A stretch of DNA of 7,196 nt from an uncultured Rikenella sp. (GTDB lineage: Bacteria; Bacteroidota; Bacteroidia; Bacteroidales; Rikenellaceae): NCBI RefSeq assembly GCF_910577125.1, contig NZ_CAJTMN010000098.1:1-7196 (forward strand), read 5' to 3'. The notes beneath the pieces are model-generated. The model made no database searches, was not told the DNA's origin, and saw nothing but the letters and a program-made list of their open reading frames with translations. Made by a program: the position numbers and the translations under genes. Positions 1 through 6,660 of this stretch are shown piece by piece. Numbering within the stretch: the first letter of the stretch is position 1; every line of letters starts with the position of its first letter.

Positions 1-3
1 AAC

Positions 4-39
4 CAGAAAAACTTTAGAGGATGCTTACGCATCCTAAAG
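4..39 (-). terminator. Rho-independent terminator for the minus-strand operon
   Basis: Read on the minus strand, a hairpin with a perfect 7-bp stem (AGGATGC/GCATCCT, loop GTAA) is extended by four more pairs across a 2-nt bulge. It is followed directly by a T-rich run (GTTTTTCT). This is the standard layout of an intrinsic terminator for leftward transcription. It lies about 250 nt downstream of the permease stop codon. It suggests that the transcript ends here unless it stops earlier at the hairpins between 61 and 255. Confidence 0.6.
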
Positions 40-60
40 CTGCCGGCGGCCCAATCCTCG

Positions 61-171
61 GACTTTTCTTTGGGCCGGGGATTCTTCCGGGGCGCGCGGG
101 CACTCTTAGGGTAGAGGCGGCCATCTCGGAGTGCCCGCGGCACCGCCCCGGAGAACCCCGACCCAAAAGAC
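61..171. repeat. Long imperfect inverted repeat (intergenic palindromic element)
   Basis: Positions 61-105 and 129-171 are imperfectly complementary over about 40 nt. The best blocks are CGCGGGCACTC at 95-105 with 129-139, CCGGGGC at 87-93 with 145-151, and the GGGG and TTTGGG blocks at 69-80 with 156-167. The unpaired apex (106-128) contains TAGGGTAGAGGC. This gives a large hairpin in either strand's RNA, typical of a dispersed intergenic repeat. No ORF is visible in it. Confidence 0.6.
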
Positions 172-232
172 TTTCGAAGACTGAGGACTGCGGAGCCTAA
201 GGAGTAGCGTAGCTAACTAAAAGTCTTTTGGG
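162..232. repeat. 13-bp perfect inverted repeat overlapping the long hairpin
   Basis: CCCAAAAGACTTT at 162-174 is perfectly complementary to 220-232. The 45-nt interior contains AGCCTAAGGAGTAGCGTAGC. The left arm is shared with the right arm of the 61-171 palindrome, so the two hairpins are mutually exclusive foldings. Confidence 0.55.
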
Positions 233-255
233 TACCTTTTCTTCAGAAAAGGTAC
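232..255. terminator. Strong 10-11 bp hairpin just after the permease gene
   Basis: GTACCTTTTCT at 232-242 pairs perfectly with 245-255, leaving a tiny loop; a 10-bp stem with a TTCA tetraloop is the realistic form. It lies 33 nt downstream of the permease stop. No uninterrupted U tract follows on the minus strand (the next bases read CCAAAAGACTTTT), so it is either a weak terminator or a 3'-end stabilising hairpin. The placement supports the gene cluster ending here. Confidence 0.4.
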
Positions 256-288
256 GGTTCCATGCGGGTAGACACGAAAAACAAACAA

Positions 289-1428
289 TCACTGCGGCCG
301 CTCGGAACGGATAAAGAGCCGCAGAGCCAGCCCCAGCAACAAGACCGCCATTCCCCCCAATATCCCCAGCGGCACCGCCACATCCGCCACCGGCTGTCCC
401 TTGAGCATCAGCCCCTTGACCCCCTCGATAAACCACGTCGCCGGCACACACCGGCAGATCCACTGCAACACCTGCGGCATGTTGGTGATCGGATAGATAA
501 AGCCCGACAGCAGCATCGTCGGCAGGAAGAGCCCCAGCAGCGAGCTCGTGAGCGCCGACTGCTGCGTCCGCACCAGCGACGAAATCAGTACCCCCAGCCC
601 GATCGCCGCCAGAATGAACAGACCGCACAGCAACGCCACCCCCCATCCGCTTCCGTAGCACGGCATGTCGAACACCCAAATTCCCAGACACATAATCATC
701 GCCGTATTGATCGCCGTCAGCAGAAAATAAGGCACCACTTTTCCCAGCACGATCGTCCGCCCGCGCAGCGGCGAGACCGTCAGCATCCGGAGCGTTCCCG
801 TCTCCGTCTCGCGCGCCAGCGTCACCGAAGTCATCATCGCCGCCACGATCATCACGATCAGCGCGATCACCCCCGGCACGAACATATAGGCCGACTTCAG
901 CTCCGGATTGTACATCATCCGCACGTTCGTCCGCACAGCCCCTCCGGCCGAAACACCCCCCGCCGCCGCAACCGCCGCGTTGAGTTCCGCATTCAAATCC
1001 GCGACCACCGCCGTCGCATAGCCGATCACCGTCGTCGCCATGTTCACATCCGACGCATCCGTCACCAACTGCACCGTCGTCCCCCCGTACCGCCGCACCT
1101 CCGAGCCGAAATCCGCCGGAATCACCACCACCATCCGCACCACCCCCCGTTTGAAGACCTCGTCGATCTCGCCGTCGCCCCGCACCTCGGCCACCACCCG
1201 GAATCGGTCGGCCGCCTGCAGTTTGTCCACCAGCCTGCAGGCTAGCGGATCGCCGTGCGACGCATCCTGCACCGCGATCGGCGTGTGGTCGATATCGGTC
1301 GAGATGACGTACCCGAACAGCAGCACCAGGGCCAGCGGAATGACGAACAGCATGACCAGCGTCCTGCGCTCGCGCAGGATGTGACGCCACTCTTTGGCCA
1401 CGAAACTCCAGAAAACGCCGTTTTTCAT
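289..1428 (-). CDS. ABC-2 type permease (YbhS/YbhR/YhhJ-like)
   Basis: This is the inner-membrane channel subunit of an ABC exporter, 379 residues, which is normal length for the family (about 370). It has the family layout. A cytoplasmic amphipathic start with KEWRHILRERR precedes TM1 (about 25-43). A large periplasmic domain (about 45-178) follows, then five hydrophobic segments at about 182-204, 226-252, 262-285, 292-313 and 347-372. The segment after TM2, ARETETGTLRMLTVSPL (205-221), matches the conserved coupling region of ABC-2 permeases, and LLSGFIYPITNMP (306-318) matches the conserved LSGFxFPxxxMP loop. The ATG overlaps the upstream ATPase stop in an ATGA, so translation is probably coupled. 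Related systems usually have two permeases side by side. Only one is present here, so the transporter may be a homodimer or have a partner encoded elsewhere. The substrate cannot be read from the sequence; drug or small-molecule efflux is the usual annotation. Confidence 0.92.
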   Translation of the reverse strand: MKNGVFWSFVAKEWRHILRERRTLVMLFVIPLALVLLFGYVISTDIDHTPIAVQDASHGDPLACRLVDKLQAADRFRVVAEVRGDGEIDEVFKRGVVRMVVVIPADFGSEVRRYGGTTVQLVTDASDVNMATTVIGYATAVVADLNAELNAAVAAAGGVSAGGAVRTNVRMMYNPELKSAYMFVPGVIALIVMIVAAMMTSVTLARETETGTLRMLTVSPLRGRTIVLGKVVPYFLLTAINTAMIMCLGIWVFDMPCYGSGWGVALLCGLFILAAIGLGVLISSLVRTQQSALTSSLLGLFLPTMLLSGFIYPITNMPQVLQWICRCVPATWFIEGVKGLMLKGQPVADVAVPLGILGGMAVLLLGLALRLFIRSERPQ

Positions 1429-2153
1429 CGCCGTCGGGTCAGTTTTTCAAACAAATCGTCCATGTCCGTCGCCCCGTGCTCCCGCATCAGCACTCCCGGG
1501 CGATCCAGGGCCTTCATCTCGCCGTCGGCCATGATGAGCGTCCGGTCGCAGTAGAGCGCCTCGTCCAGGTAGTGCGTCGTCACGAGCACCGTGGTCCCCT
1601 CGGCCGCCGCTTCGAGAATCAGCTCCCAGAACCGCCGCCGTTCGAGCGGGTCTACCCCTCCGGTCGGCTCGTCGAGGAAGAGCACCTCCGGCCGGTGGAG
1701 CATGGCGGCCGCCAGCGCCGTCTTCTGTTTCCACCCCGGCGGCAATCCCCGGACCAGCTGGTGCCGCAATTCGTTCATGCCGAGCCCGTCGCAAAGTTCA
1801 TCCGTCCGGGCCCGCAGCGCCCGCCGTCCGAGGCCGTAGATCGCTCCGAACAGCTGCAGGTTCTCGCCCACCGTCAGATCGTCGTAGAGCGAGAACCGCT
1901 GGCTCATGTATCCGATCCGCCGTTTGACCTGTTCCGGTTCCCGCACCGCATCGTACCCCGCCACCACGGCCCGCCCCGATGTCGGCTGCAGCAATCCGCA
2001 CAGCATCCGGATGGCTGTCGTCTTGCCCGCCCCGTTGGCCCCCAGAAAACCGAACACTTCGCCCCGCGCGACGTCGAACGAGAGGTCGTCCACCGCCGTG
2101 AAGTCGCCGAAACGACGCGTCAGTTTTTCCGCTATGATGGTCTGCTGTTCCAT
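1425..2153 (-). CDS. ABC transporter ATP-binding protein, second NBD (YbhF C-terminal-half-like)
   Basis: This is the cytoplasmic ATPase subunit of the exporter, 242 residues from the ATG at 2153. Visible motifs are Walker A GANGAGKT (38-45), Q-loop Gln85 in GYMSQRFSLY, Walker B LFLDE with Asp161 and Glu162, D-loop GGVD (165-168) and switch His194 in VTTHYLDEA. The signature motif is degenerate: LPPGWKQ (137-143) replaces LSGGMKQ, as in the second half of YbhF-like fused ATPases. The gene begins just after the first ATPase and overlaps the permease by 4 nt (ATGA). A GTG at 2162, overlapping the previous stop, would add three residues (MII). The ATG is preferred because an AGGAGG lies 10 nt upstream of it. 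It probably pairs with the first ATPase as a heterodimer. Confidence 0.93.
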   Translation of the reverse strand: MEQQTIIAEKLTRRFGDFTAVDDLSFDVARGEVFGFLGANGAGKTTAIRMLCGLLQPTSGRAVVAGYDAVREPEQVKRRIGYMSQRFSLYDDLTVGENLQLFGAIYGLGRRALRARTDELCDGLGMNELRHQLVRGLPPGWKQKTALAAAMLHRPEVLFLDEPTGGVDPLERRRFWELILEAAAEGTTVLVTTHYLDEALYCDRTLIMADGEMKALDRPGVLMREHGATDMDDLFEKLTRRR

Positions 2154-2158
2154 GATGA

Positions 2159-3112
2159 TCACACCTCCTGCTCCTCTTCATCGTCCTCCGACACCGAGGT
2201 GAGCCGGATAAAAAGGTCTTCGACCGTCGGCGCGGCCACCCTGACCGATACCCGTCCCGCCTCGACTCCCTGCGCCCGCAGGTAGCTCTCCACCGTCTCG
2301 CTCCGCAGCCCCGGCAGCACCACATTCAGGTGGATCCGATCGCCGACCGAGTAGCAGCCGCCGGCAAGCGACCAGCCGCGCAGGATCTGCAACAGCTGTG
2401 CGTTGAGCGCCCGGTCGCCCCCGTCGATCTCGTAGAGCGTTCCGCGGTAGTGGCCGGCCACTTCGTCCGGCGCCAGCTCGTCGAGCACCACCCCCTCGTG
2501 GAGCAGCGTAATCCGGTCGCACCGCGCCGCCTCGTCCATATAGGAGGTCGAGACCAGCACCGTCTTCTCCCGCTCCTCCGCCAGCGTGCGCAGCGCTTCC
2601 CAGAACTCGCGCCGCGACACCGGGTCGACTCCGGTCGTCGGTTCGTCGAGCATCAGCACCGCCGGATCGTGCACCATGGCGCAGCACAGCGCCAGCTTCT
2701 GTTTCATCCCTCCCGACAGCTGTGCCGCCGGCCGCCCCTCGAAGGGCTCCAGCTGCCGCCAAATATCTCCCATCGATGCTTCGATATCACCCGCCGACCG
2801 CCCGTAGATGCGGGCGAAAAAGTTCAGGTTCTCGCGCACCGAGAGGTCGCCGTACAGCGAGAAGTTCGACGGCATATAACCCACCGTCCGCCGCACCGCC
2901 CGCCACTCCGACCGGATGTCGTAGCCGCCCACCGCCGCCTCGCCCTCGTCCGGCCGCACGAGGGTCACCAGAATATCGAACAGCGTGCTCTTCCCCGCTC
3001 CGTCCGCGCCGATCAGGCCGTGGATCGTCCCCCGTTCGACCCGCAGCGACACCTCTTCCAGGGCGACCGTTCCGTCGCCCCAGGTTTTCGATATGTCGCG
3101 CACCTCGATCAT
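2159..3112 (-). CDS. ABC transporter ATP-binding protein, first NBD (YbhF N-terminal-half-like)
   Basis: This is a cytoplasmic ATPase subunit of 317 residues. The ABC core (1-215) carries Walker A GADGAGKST (35-43), a canonical signature LSGGMKQKL (132-140), Walker B VLMLDEP with Asp156 and Glu157, and D-loop TGVD. Two catalytic accessory residues are missing. The Q-loop position is Ser82 in GYMPSNFSLY, where the sister protein has Gln. The H-loop position is Ser190 in VSTSYMDEA, where the sister has His. A C-terminal extension (about 215-317) ends in the family motif APTVEDLFIRLT, followed by a highly acidic tail (EDDEEEQEV). The ATG follows the tsaB stop by only 2 nt, and the next ATPase starts a few bases after its stop, so co-translation is likely. 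With the second ATPase it should form an asymmetric dimer. Confidence 0.92.
   Translation of the reverse strand: MIEVRDISKTWGDGTVALEEVSLRVERGTIHGLIGADGAGKSTLFDILVTLVRPDEGEAAVGGYDIRSEWRAVRRTVGYMPSNFSLYGDLSVRENLNFFARIYGRSAGDIEASMGDIWRQLEPFEGRPAAQLSGGMKQKLALCCAMVHDPAVLMLDEPTTGVDPVSRREFWEALRTLAEEREKTVLVSTSYMDEAARCDRITLLHEGVVLDELAPDEVAGHYRGTLYEIDGGDRALNAQLLQILRGWSLAGGCYSVGDRIHLNVVLPGLRSETVESYLRAQGVEAGRVSVRVAAPTVEDLFIRLTSVSEDDEEEQEV
2164..2169 (-). promoter_or_regulatory. Shine-Dalgarno-like AGGAGG favouring the ATG at 2153
   Basis: On the minus strand AGGAGG lies 10 nt before the ATG at 2153 but only one to two bases before the alternative GTG at 2162, so it fits the ATG better. It also encodes the last codons (GAG GAG CAG GAG GTG) of the upstream acidic tail and could be coincidental. 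Bacteroidetes generally depend little on this motif. Confidence 0.3.
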
Positions 3113-3114
3113 GC

Positions 3115-3852
3115 CTATTTCCCGTTTTTCGCCACCGGCCGGGCCAACGGATCCCGCCGGCTCCTGGTCACCACGAAATCTTTCAGATAATAAGGCTCAT
3201 AGTAAGCCACGTCGGCGAACTCACCCGCCTGATACGCCGCCTCGGCCAGCGCCACCAGCCCGCGGGCCGACGAGGCGATCCGCACGAAAGTCGCCTCGGG
3301 CAACAGCTCGGCACACTTCTGCGCCCCGTTCCCGAAGACCAGCAGTTCGCGCCCCGCCGCCAGAATGTCGGCAAAGCTCTCTCCGGTCAGGATATGCGCC
3401 CCGGTCTCGCCCAGCGGCCGCAGCCCGGTGTCGAACAGCCGGGTATAGACCTCCATCCGCCGGGCGTCGATCATCGGTGCGAGCACCGCCGTCTCCGGAT
3501 TTCCGATGTGCACGATTCCCGCCTGCACCTCCTCCATGGCGATCGAGGCCAAGGCCTGCAGCGAATCGACCGCAATCAGCGGCTTCCCCAAGGCGTAACA
3601 CATCCCCTTGGCCGTCGAAACCCCGATCCGGAGCCCCGTATAAGAGCCCGGCCCGCCGCCTACGGCCACGGCATCCAGTTCGTCGGCGTCCATATCGTTC
3701 CCGCGGAGCACCTCCTCGATGTACAGCGCGAGATGATTGGCATGGGCGCGCCCCTCGCCGCTGCTCTCGCGCAACGAGATCATCTCGCCGTCCTTGGCCA
3801 GAGCCACCGAACAGACCTCCGTCCCCGTCTCGATGGATAGAATCAATGCCAT
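3115..3852 (-). CDS. tsaB: tRNA threonylcarbamoyladenosine biosynthesis protein TsaB
   Basis: TsaB is the inactive-kinase-fold partner of TsaD. With TsaE and the TsaC product it places the t6A modification on A37 of ANN-decoding tRNAs in the cytoplasm. The protein is 245 residues, close to the family norm (E. coli about 231). It opens with LSIETGTEVCSVALA (ASKHA-fold phosphate-1-like strand). It carries the hallmark GGGPGSYTGLRIG (65-77), the SSGEGRAHANHLALYIEEVL helix used in dimer contact, IDARRMEVY (128-136), and a C-terminal YYEPYYLKDFVVT of Bacteroidetes type. The start at 3852 gives the canonical MALILSIET; extending to 3897 would overlap the adaptor's end and add unlike residues. It lies 25 nt after the adaptor gene and 2 nt before the first ATPase gene. 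No other t6A gene is in the window. Confidence 0.95.
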   Translation of the reverse strand: MALILSIETGTEVCSVALAKDGEMISLRESSGEGRAHANHLALYIEEVLRGNDMDADELDAVAVGGGPGSYTGLRIGVSTAKGMCYALGKPLIAVDSLQALASIAMEEVQAGIVHIGNPETAVLAPMIDARRMEVYTRLFDTGLRPLGETGAHILTGESFADILAAGRELLVFGNGAQKCAELLPEATFVRIASSARGLVALAEAAYQAGEFADVAYYEPYYLKDFVVTRSRRDPLARPVAKNGK

Positions 3853-3877
3853 AATTACAACTATATATCTTTCCGAA

Positions 3878-5119
3878 CTACTTGTCCGCCACCGCATCCG
3901 CCGCCAGCGAAGCGGTCGTCCGCACCGTCATCCCGTCGTTCAGTTTTTTAGAGATTGCTAAGAACGGCGCGCTCACCACCCAAACCGTCGTATCCAGCCC
4001 ATCGGCCTCCACTTCGATGAACTGGCGATCCTGAATGCCCGTCTTCACCGGTTTCATCCACACCCGCGAACTGTCAACCTCGTAGAGGAAAACCACCTCT
4101 TTGTTCTCCGCCCGCGAGGTGACCGCCTGAATGGGCACCGAGAGTGCCCGCCGGGTCTCGGTCCGGATATCCACCGAGGCCGACATCCCCGGCCGGAAAG
4201 GCGAGCCGCCCTCCTCCGTCACCAGGTCGGCATACGACTCCGGAAGGATATAAATCCGCACCTCGAAATTGGTGGCCTGTCCCGAAGCCGCCGTTCCGGT
4301 GGCCGTATTGGCGATCCGGGTCACCACTCCCTGGAACTGCCGCCCCAGATAGGCATCCACCTCGACGACCGCCGTGTCGCCCAGTTCGACCCGCACAATG
4401 TCGTTTTCGTTCACATCGGCGCGCACCTCCATCTGCGACAGGTCGGCGATCCGGAGCATCTCCGTCCCGGCCATGGTCGCCGTCCCCACGACCCGCTCGC
4501 CGAGCTCGACGTTCAGCTTGGAGACCGTCCCGCCGCTCGGCGCGAAAATAGTGGTCTTATAGAGGTTCTCGGCGGCCTCCTTGAGCGAAGCCTCGGCACT
4601 CCGGATGTTGAACTCTGCGGTTCTCACCTGTGCCTGCAAGGCGCGATACTGCGCCTCGGCGCTCTGGAAGTCGGCTTCCGAAATCGCCTTCTGTTCGAAC
4701 AGCTGCCGCTGCCGCTCATAGGTCTGCCCGGCCAGCACCAGCTGGGCCCGGATCTGTTCCAGCTGCGCCTTCGAGGAGTTGAGCGTAGCTTCGGCCCGCT
4801 CCTGCATCGACTGGTAGGTGTCCGGCTTGATCTTCAACAAGAGCCTCCCCTTTTCGATCCGCTGCCCCTCCTCGACGTTGAGCTCCACGATTTCGCCCGA
4901 CACATCGGGCGAAATCTTCACCTCGCTGACCGGCTGCACGCGGCCGTTGGCCGAGATCAGCTCGACGATCGTCCGCACCTCCGGCCGCTCGACCGTCACC
5001 GCCTCGGGCAGCGGACGGCCCCACCATCCGCTCTTCTTGCCGACCACCCAGAAGATAATCACCAGCAGCAGGCCGCCCCAAATGATCAGCCGCCGTTTCC
5101 GTTTGTTTTTCTTCGCCAT
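3878..5119 (-). CDS. HlyD/MacA-type periplasmic adaptor (membrane fusion protein)
   Basis: This protein links the inner-membrane ABC transporter to the TolC-like channel. It has 413 residues in the standard order. A short basic cytoplasmic N-terminus (MAKKNKRKRR) precedes a single TM anchor (11-27). The first lipoyl half-motif follows (about 67-98, PDVSGEIVEL then GQRIEKGRLLLKI). A long alpha-hairpin or coiled coil (about 102-186) is rich in Ala, Glu and Gln. The second lipoyl half is IFAPSGGTVSKLNVELGERV (191-210). A beta-barrel domain (about 228-320) ends in FRPGMSASVDI, and a membrane-proximal domain (about 321-413) completes the protein. Retention of an N-terminal TM rather than a lipobox resembles MacA. 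It starts 48 nt after the TolC-family gene. Its neighbours are ABC-2/YbhF-type rather than MacB-type subunits, so pairing with this transporter is inferred from gene order. Confidence 0.93.
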   Translation of the reverse strand: MAKKNKRKRRLIIWGGLLLVIIFWVVGKKSGWWGRPLPEAVTVERPEVRTIVELISANGRVQPVSEVKISPDVSGEIVELNVEEGQRIEKGRLLLKIKPDTYQSMQERAEATLNSSKAQLEQIRAQLVLAGQTYERQRQLFEQKAISEADFQSAEAQYRALQAQVRTAEFNIRSAEASLKEAAENLYKTTIFAPSGGTVSKLNVELGERVVGTATMAGTEMLRIADLSQMEVRADVNENDIVRVELGDTAVVEVDAYLGRQFQGVVTRIANTATGTAASGQATNFEVRIYILPESYADLVTEEGGSPFRPGMSASVDIRTETRRALSVPIQAVTSRAENKEVVFLYEVDSSRVWMKPVKTGIQDRQFIEVEADGLDTTVWVVSAPFLAISKKLNDGMTVRTTASLAADAVADK

Positions 5120-5167
5120 ATCCTGTGTTCCGTTTGTATCGTTTTCGCTCTGTGCTCCGCCGCCGGT

Positions 5168-6547
5168 TTAGAGCGTGATCTCCACGCCGCGGTAGAAGTC
5201 CAGAATCTTCATCTTGAAAATATAGTCGTACCGGGCCTGCAACATCAAGGACTGGGCCTCGGCCAGGTTGTTCTGAGCCACGTTGTAGTCCACCGCCGTC
5301 GCCGCCCCGGCGTCGAATTTCTGTTCGGTGTTCCGGAATGCTTCGGCACTCGACGCCACGCTACTTTCGGCCGAGCGGTAGCGTTCCCACGCCCCTCTGG
5401 CATCGGTCCATGCCTGCTGAATCTCTTTGTAGAGCCGGTCTTCGGCCTGTTTGACCGCCAGATCGGCATTCCGCAGCCCGATTTTCGCCTTCCGCACCCC
5501 GTTCCGCACGTTCAACCCGCCGAAAATCGGTACCGAGAGGCTGAACTGCAGGGCCGACGAGGCGTTGTCGTCCAACTGTTCGAAGAAGGGATATTTCGTG
5601 TAGTACGGCTTCCCGTCCGTCCCCAGCTGGGGTTTGAGCCGCGCGTCCGACCAGCTGCTCCCGTAGCTGGCGCCGAAGCCGAGCGACGGATAGTAGCGGG
5701 CCCGTGCCAGCGCGACGTCCTGCTCGGCGACTTTCCGCTGCCATTTGACGACTTCGATCCGGGGCAGACTCAATGCCATGCCGTAGATCTCTCCGACTTC
5801 GCGCAGCTGCTGCCCCTCCATCGCGGCTGCCAGCACGGCGCTGTCCGGCACCGCCACCTCGAATTCGGGCACGTCGCGCAGCTCCAACAGCTGGGTCAGG
5901 GTCAGCACGGAGTTGACCCGCTGGTTCCGATAGTTCACGAGATTATACTGCTCGGCCGCCAGCTGCGCCTCGAGCTCCAGCCGATTTCCGATCGGCAGGG
6001 AGCCGGCATCGACCAGTTTGGCCGTCCGTTCGATCTGCCGTTCGATGGTCGCCACCCGGTTCTCCGAAACGGCGACCTGCTCTCTGTTGTACAGCACTTG
6101 CAGGTAAGCGGCCGCCACGGCGATGGTAATCTCGTCCTTGATCCGCTCGACCTCCTGCACGGATGCGGCGAGATTGAACTCGGCCCGCCGCAGGTTATGG
6201 AGTTTCTGCATCCCGGCAAACAGGGTGGTGCTCAGCGACAAGTTCCCGCTGGCGTTCTGCACGGTCTGCCCCGAGACGTAGTTATAGGTGGTCGGGTCGA
6301 GCGACCGGCCGAACGAGGCGTTATACCCGAGTCCGGCATTGAGGTTGGGGAGGTAGTTGAGCCGGGTCTGCTGACGATCGACGCGTGCGCTCTCAACGAC
6401 ATTCCAGCCCTGTCTGACCTGAATATTGTGTTCCACGGCATGGCGGATACACTGCGCGATATCCCACACTTCTCCTCCGCACACAGGCGTTTCCCCCACC
6501 AGCATGATTCCGGCGGCGGCCGCTATCATTCCACAACGAATTTTCAT
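5168..6547 (-). CDS. TolC-family outer membrane efflux protein
   Basis: This is the trimeric outer-membrane channel of the exporter, 459 residues. The start at 6547 gives MKIRCGMIAAAAGIMLVG, a classic signal peptide probably cut after VCG (about residue 24). A further upstream in-frame start would bury that signal behind 64 Cys/Arg-rich unlike residues. Two tandem OEP repeats are visible. The first runs about 28-225, with YLPNLN (65-70), an outer strand through GNLSLSTTLFAG (101-112), then a long helical part. The second runs about 262-455, with YYPSLG (285-290), LSVPIFGG (337-344) and the conserved helix KFDAGAATAVDYNVAQNNLAEAQ region (410-432). It is the first gene of the cluster, so the operon promoter should lie just upstream. 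Confidence 0.94.
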   Translation of the reverse strand: MKIRCGMIAAAAGIMLVGETPVCGGEVWDIAQCIRHAVEHNIQVRQGWNVVESARVDRQQTRLNYLPNLNAGLGYNASFGRSLDPTTYNYVSGQTVQNASGNLSLSTTLFAGMQKLHNLRRAEFNLAASVQEVERIKDEITIAVAAAYLQVLYNREQVAVSENRVATIERQIERTAKLVDAGSLPIGNRLELEAQLAAEQYNLVNYRNQRVNSVLTLTQLLELRDVPEFEVAVPDSAVLAAAMEGQQLREVGEIYGMALSLPRIEVVKWQRKVAEQDVALARARYYPSLGFGASYGSSWSDARLKPQLGTDGKPYYTKYPFFEQLDDNASSALQFSLSVPIFGGLNVRNGVRKAKIGLRNADLAVKQAEDRLYKEIQQAWTDARGAWERYRSAESSVASSAEAFRNTEQKFDAGAATAVDYNVAQNNLAEAQSLMLQARYDYIFKMKILDFYRGVEITL

Positions 6548-6548
6548 C

Positions 6549-6655
6549 TTCCGACAGCGATTATAATTATGCAAGATAGGCATTTTTATCGTTCCGACGG
6601 CACAAAAAACGGATTTCGCCGAAAAATCGGACACTTCGTCCGGTTCCGACAGACC
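6549..6655 (-). promoter_or_regulatory. Likely operon promoter/regulatory region, no clear consensus
   Basis: This AT-richer stretch directly precedes the first gene and is the only good place for the operon promoter. I see no convincing Bacteroidetes -33 TTTG / -7 TAnnTTTG pair: the best -7 guess, TATCTTGC near 6570-6577 on the minus strand, has a TTTG 24 nt upstream, which is too far. The heptamer TTCCGAC occurs three times on the plus strand (6549-6555, 6592-6598, 6644-6650). Small inverted repeats (CCGA-AAAA-TCGG at 6619-6630; CGGAC/GTCCG at 6628-6642) could be operator material. The assignment rests on position only. Confidence 0.35.
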
Positions 6656-6660
6656 GCGGC

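Larger units (their letters stand above)
1..288. other. Non-coding, hairpin-rich region downstream of the operon
   Basis: No ORF with a plausible product occurs on either strand. The region is a chain of hairpins at 4-39, 61-171, 162-232 and 232-255. A second permease gene, often the next gene in this transporter family, does not begin within this stretch. Confidence 0.7.

Noticed and set aside
61..255. Possible insertion-sequence end
   Set aside because: There is no transposase ORF or target-site duplication; the palindromes overlap each other rather than bounding an element.
262..1245. Long plus-strand open frame rich in His, Arg and Gln opposite the permease
   Set aside because: It is antisense to a clear permease gene, low-complexity in composition and without recognisable domains, so it is a by-product of high GC.
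2722..3840. 372-codon plus-strand open frame rich in Pro and Arg
   Set aside because: It lies opposite tsaB and the first ATPase, whose motifs are intact on the other strand. Its composition is typical of antisense frames in GC-rich DNA.
3858..3865. TATAGTTG on the minus strand, one mismatch from the Bacteroidetes -7 box TAnnTTTG, just before tsaB
   Set aside because: It lies only 5 nt before the ATG, so transcription would start within the gene, and no TTTG -33 element is present at the right distance.
3853..3897. Extension of TsaB to a start at 3897
   Set aside because: It would overlap the adaptor's last codons and add 15 residues (MRWRTSSSERYIVVI) before the canonical MALILSIET start.
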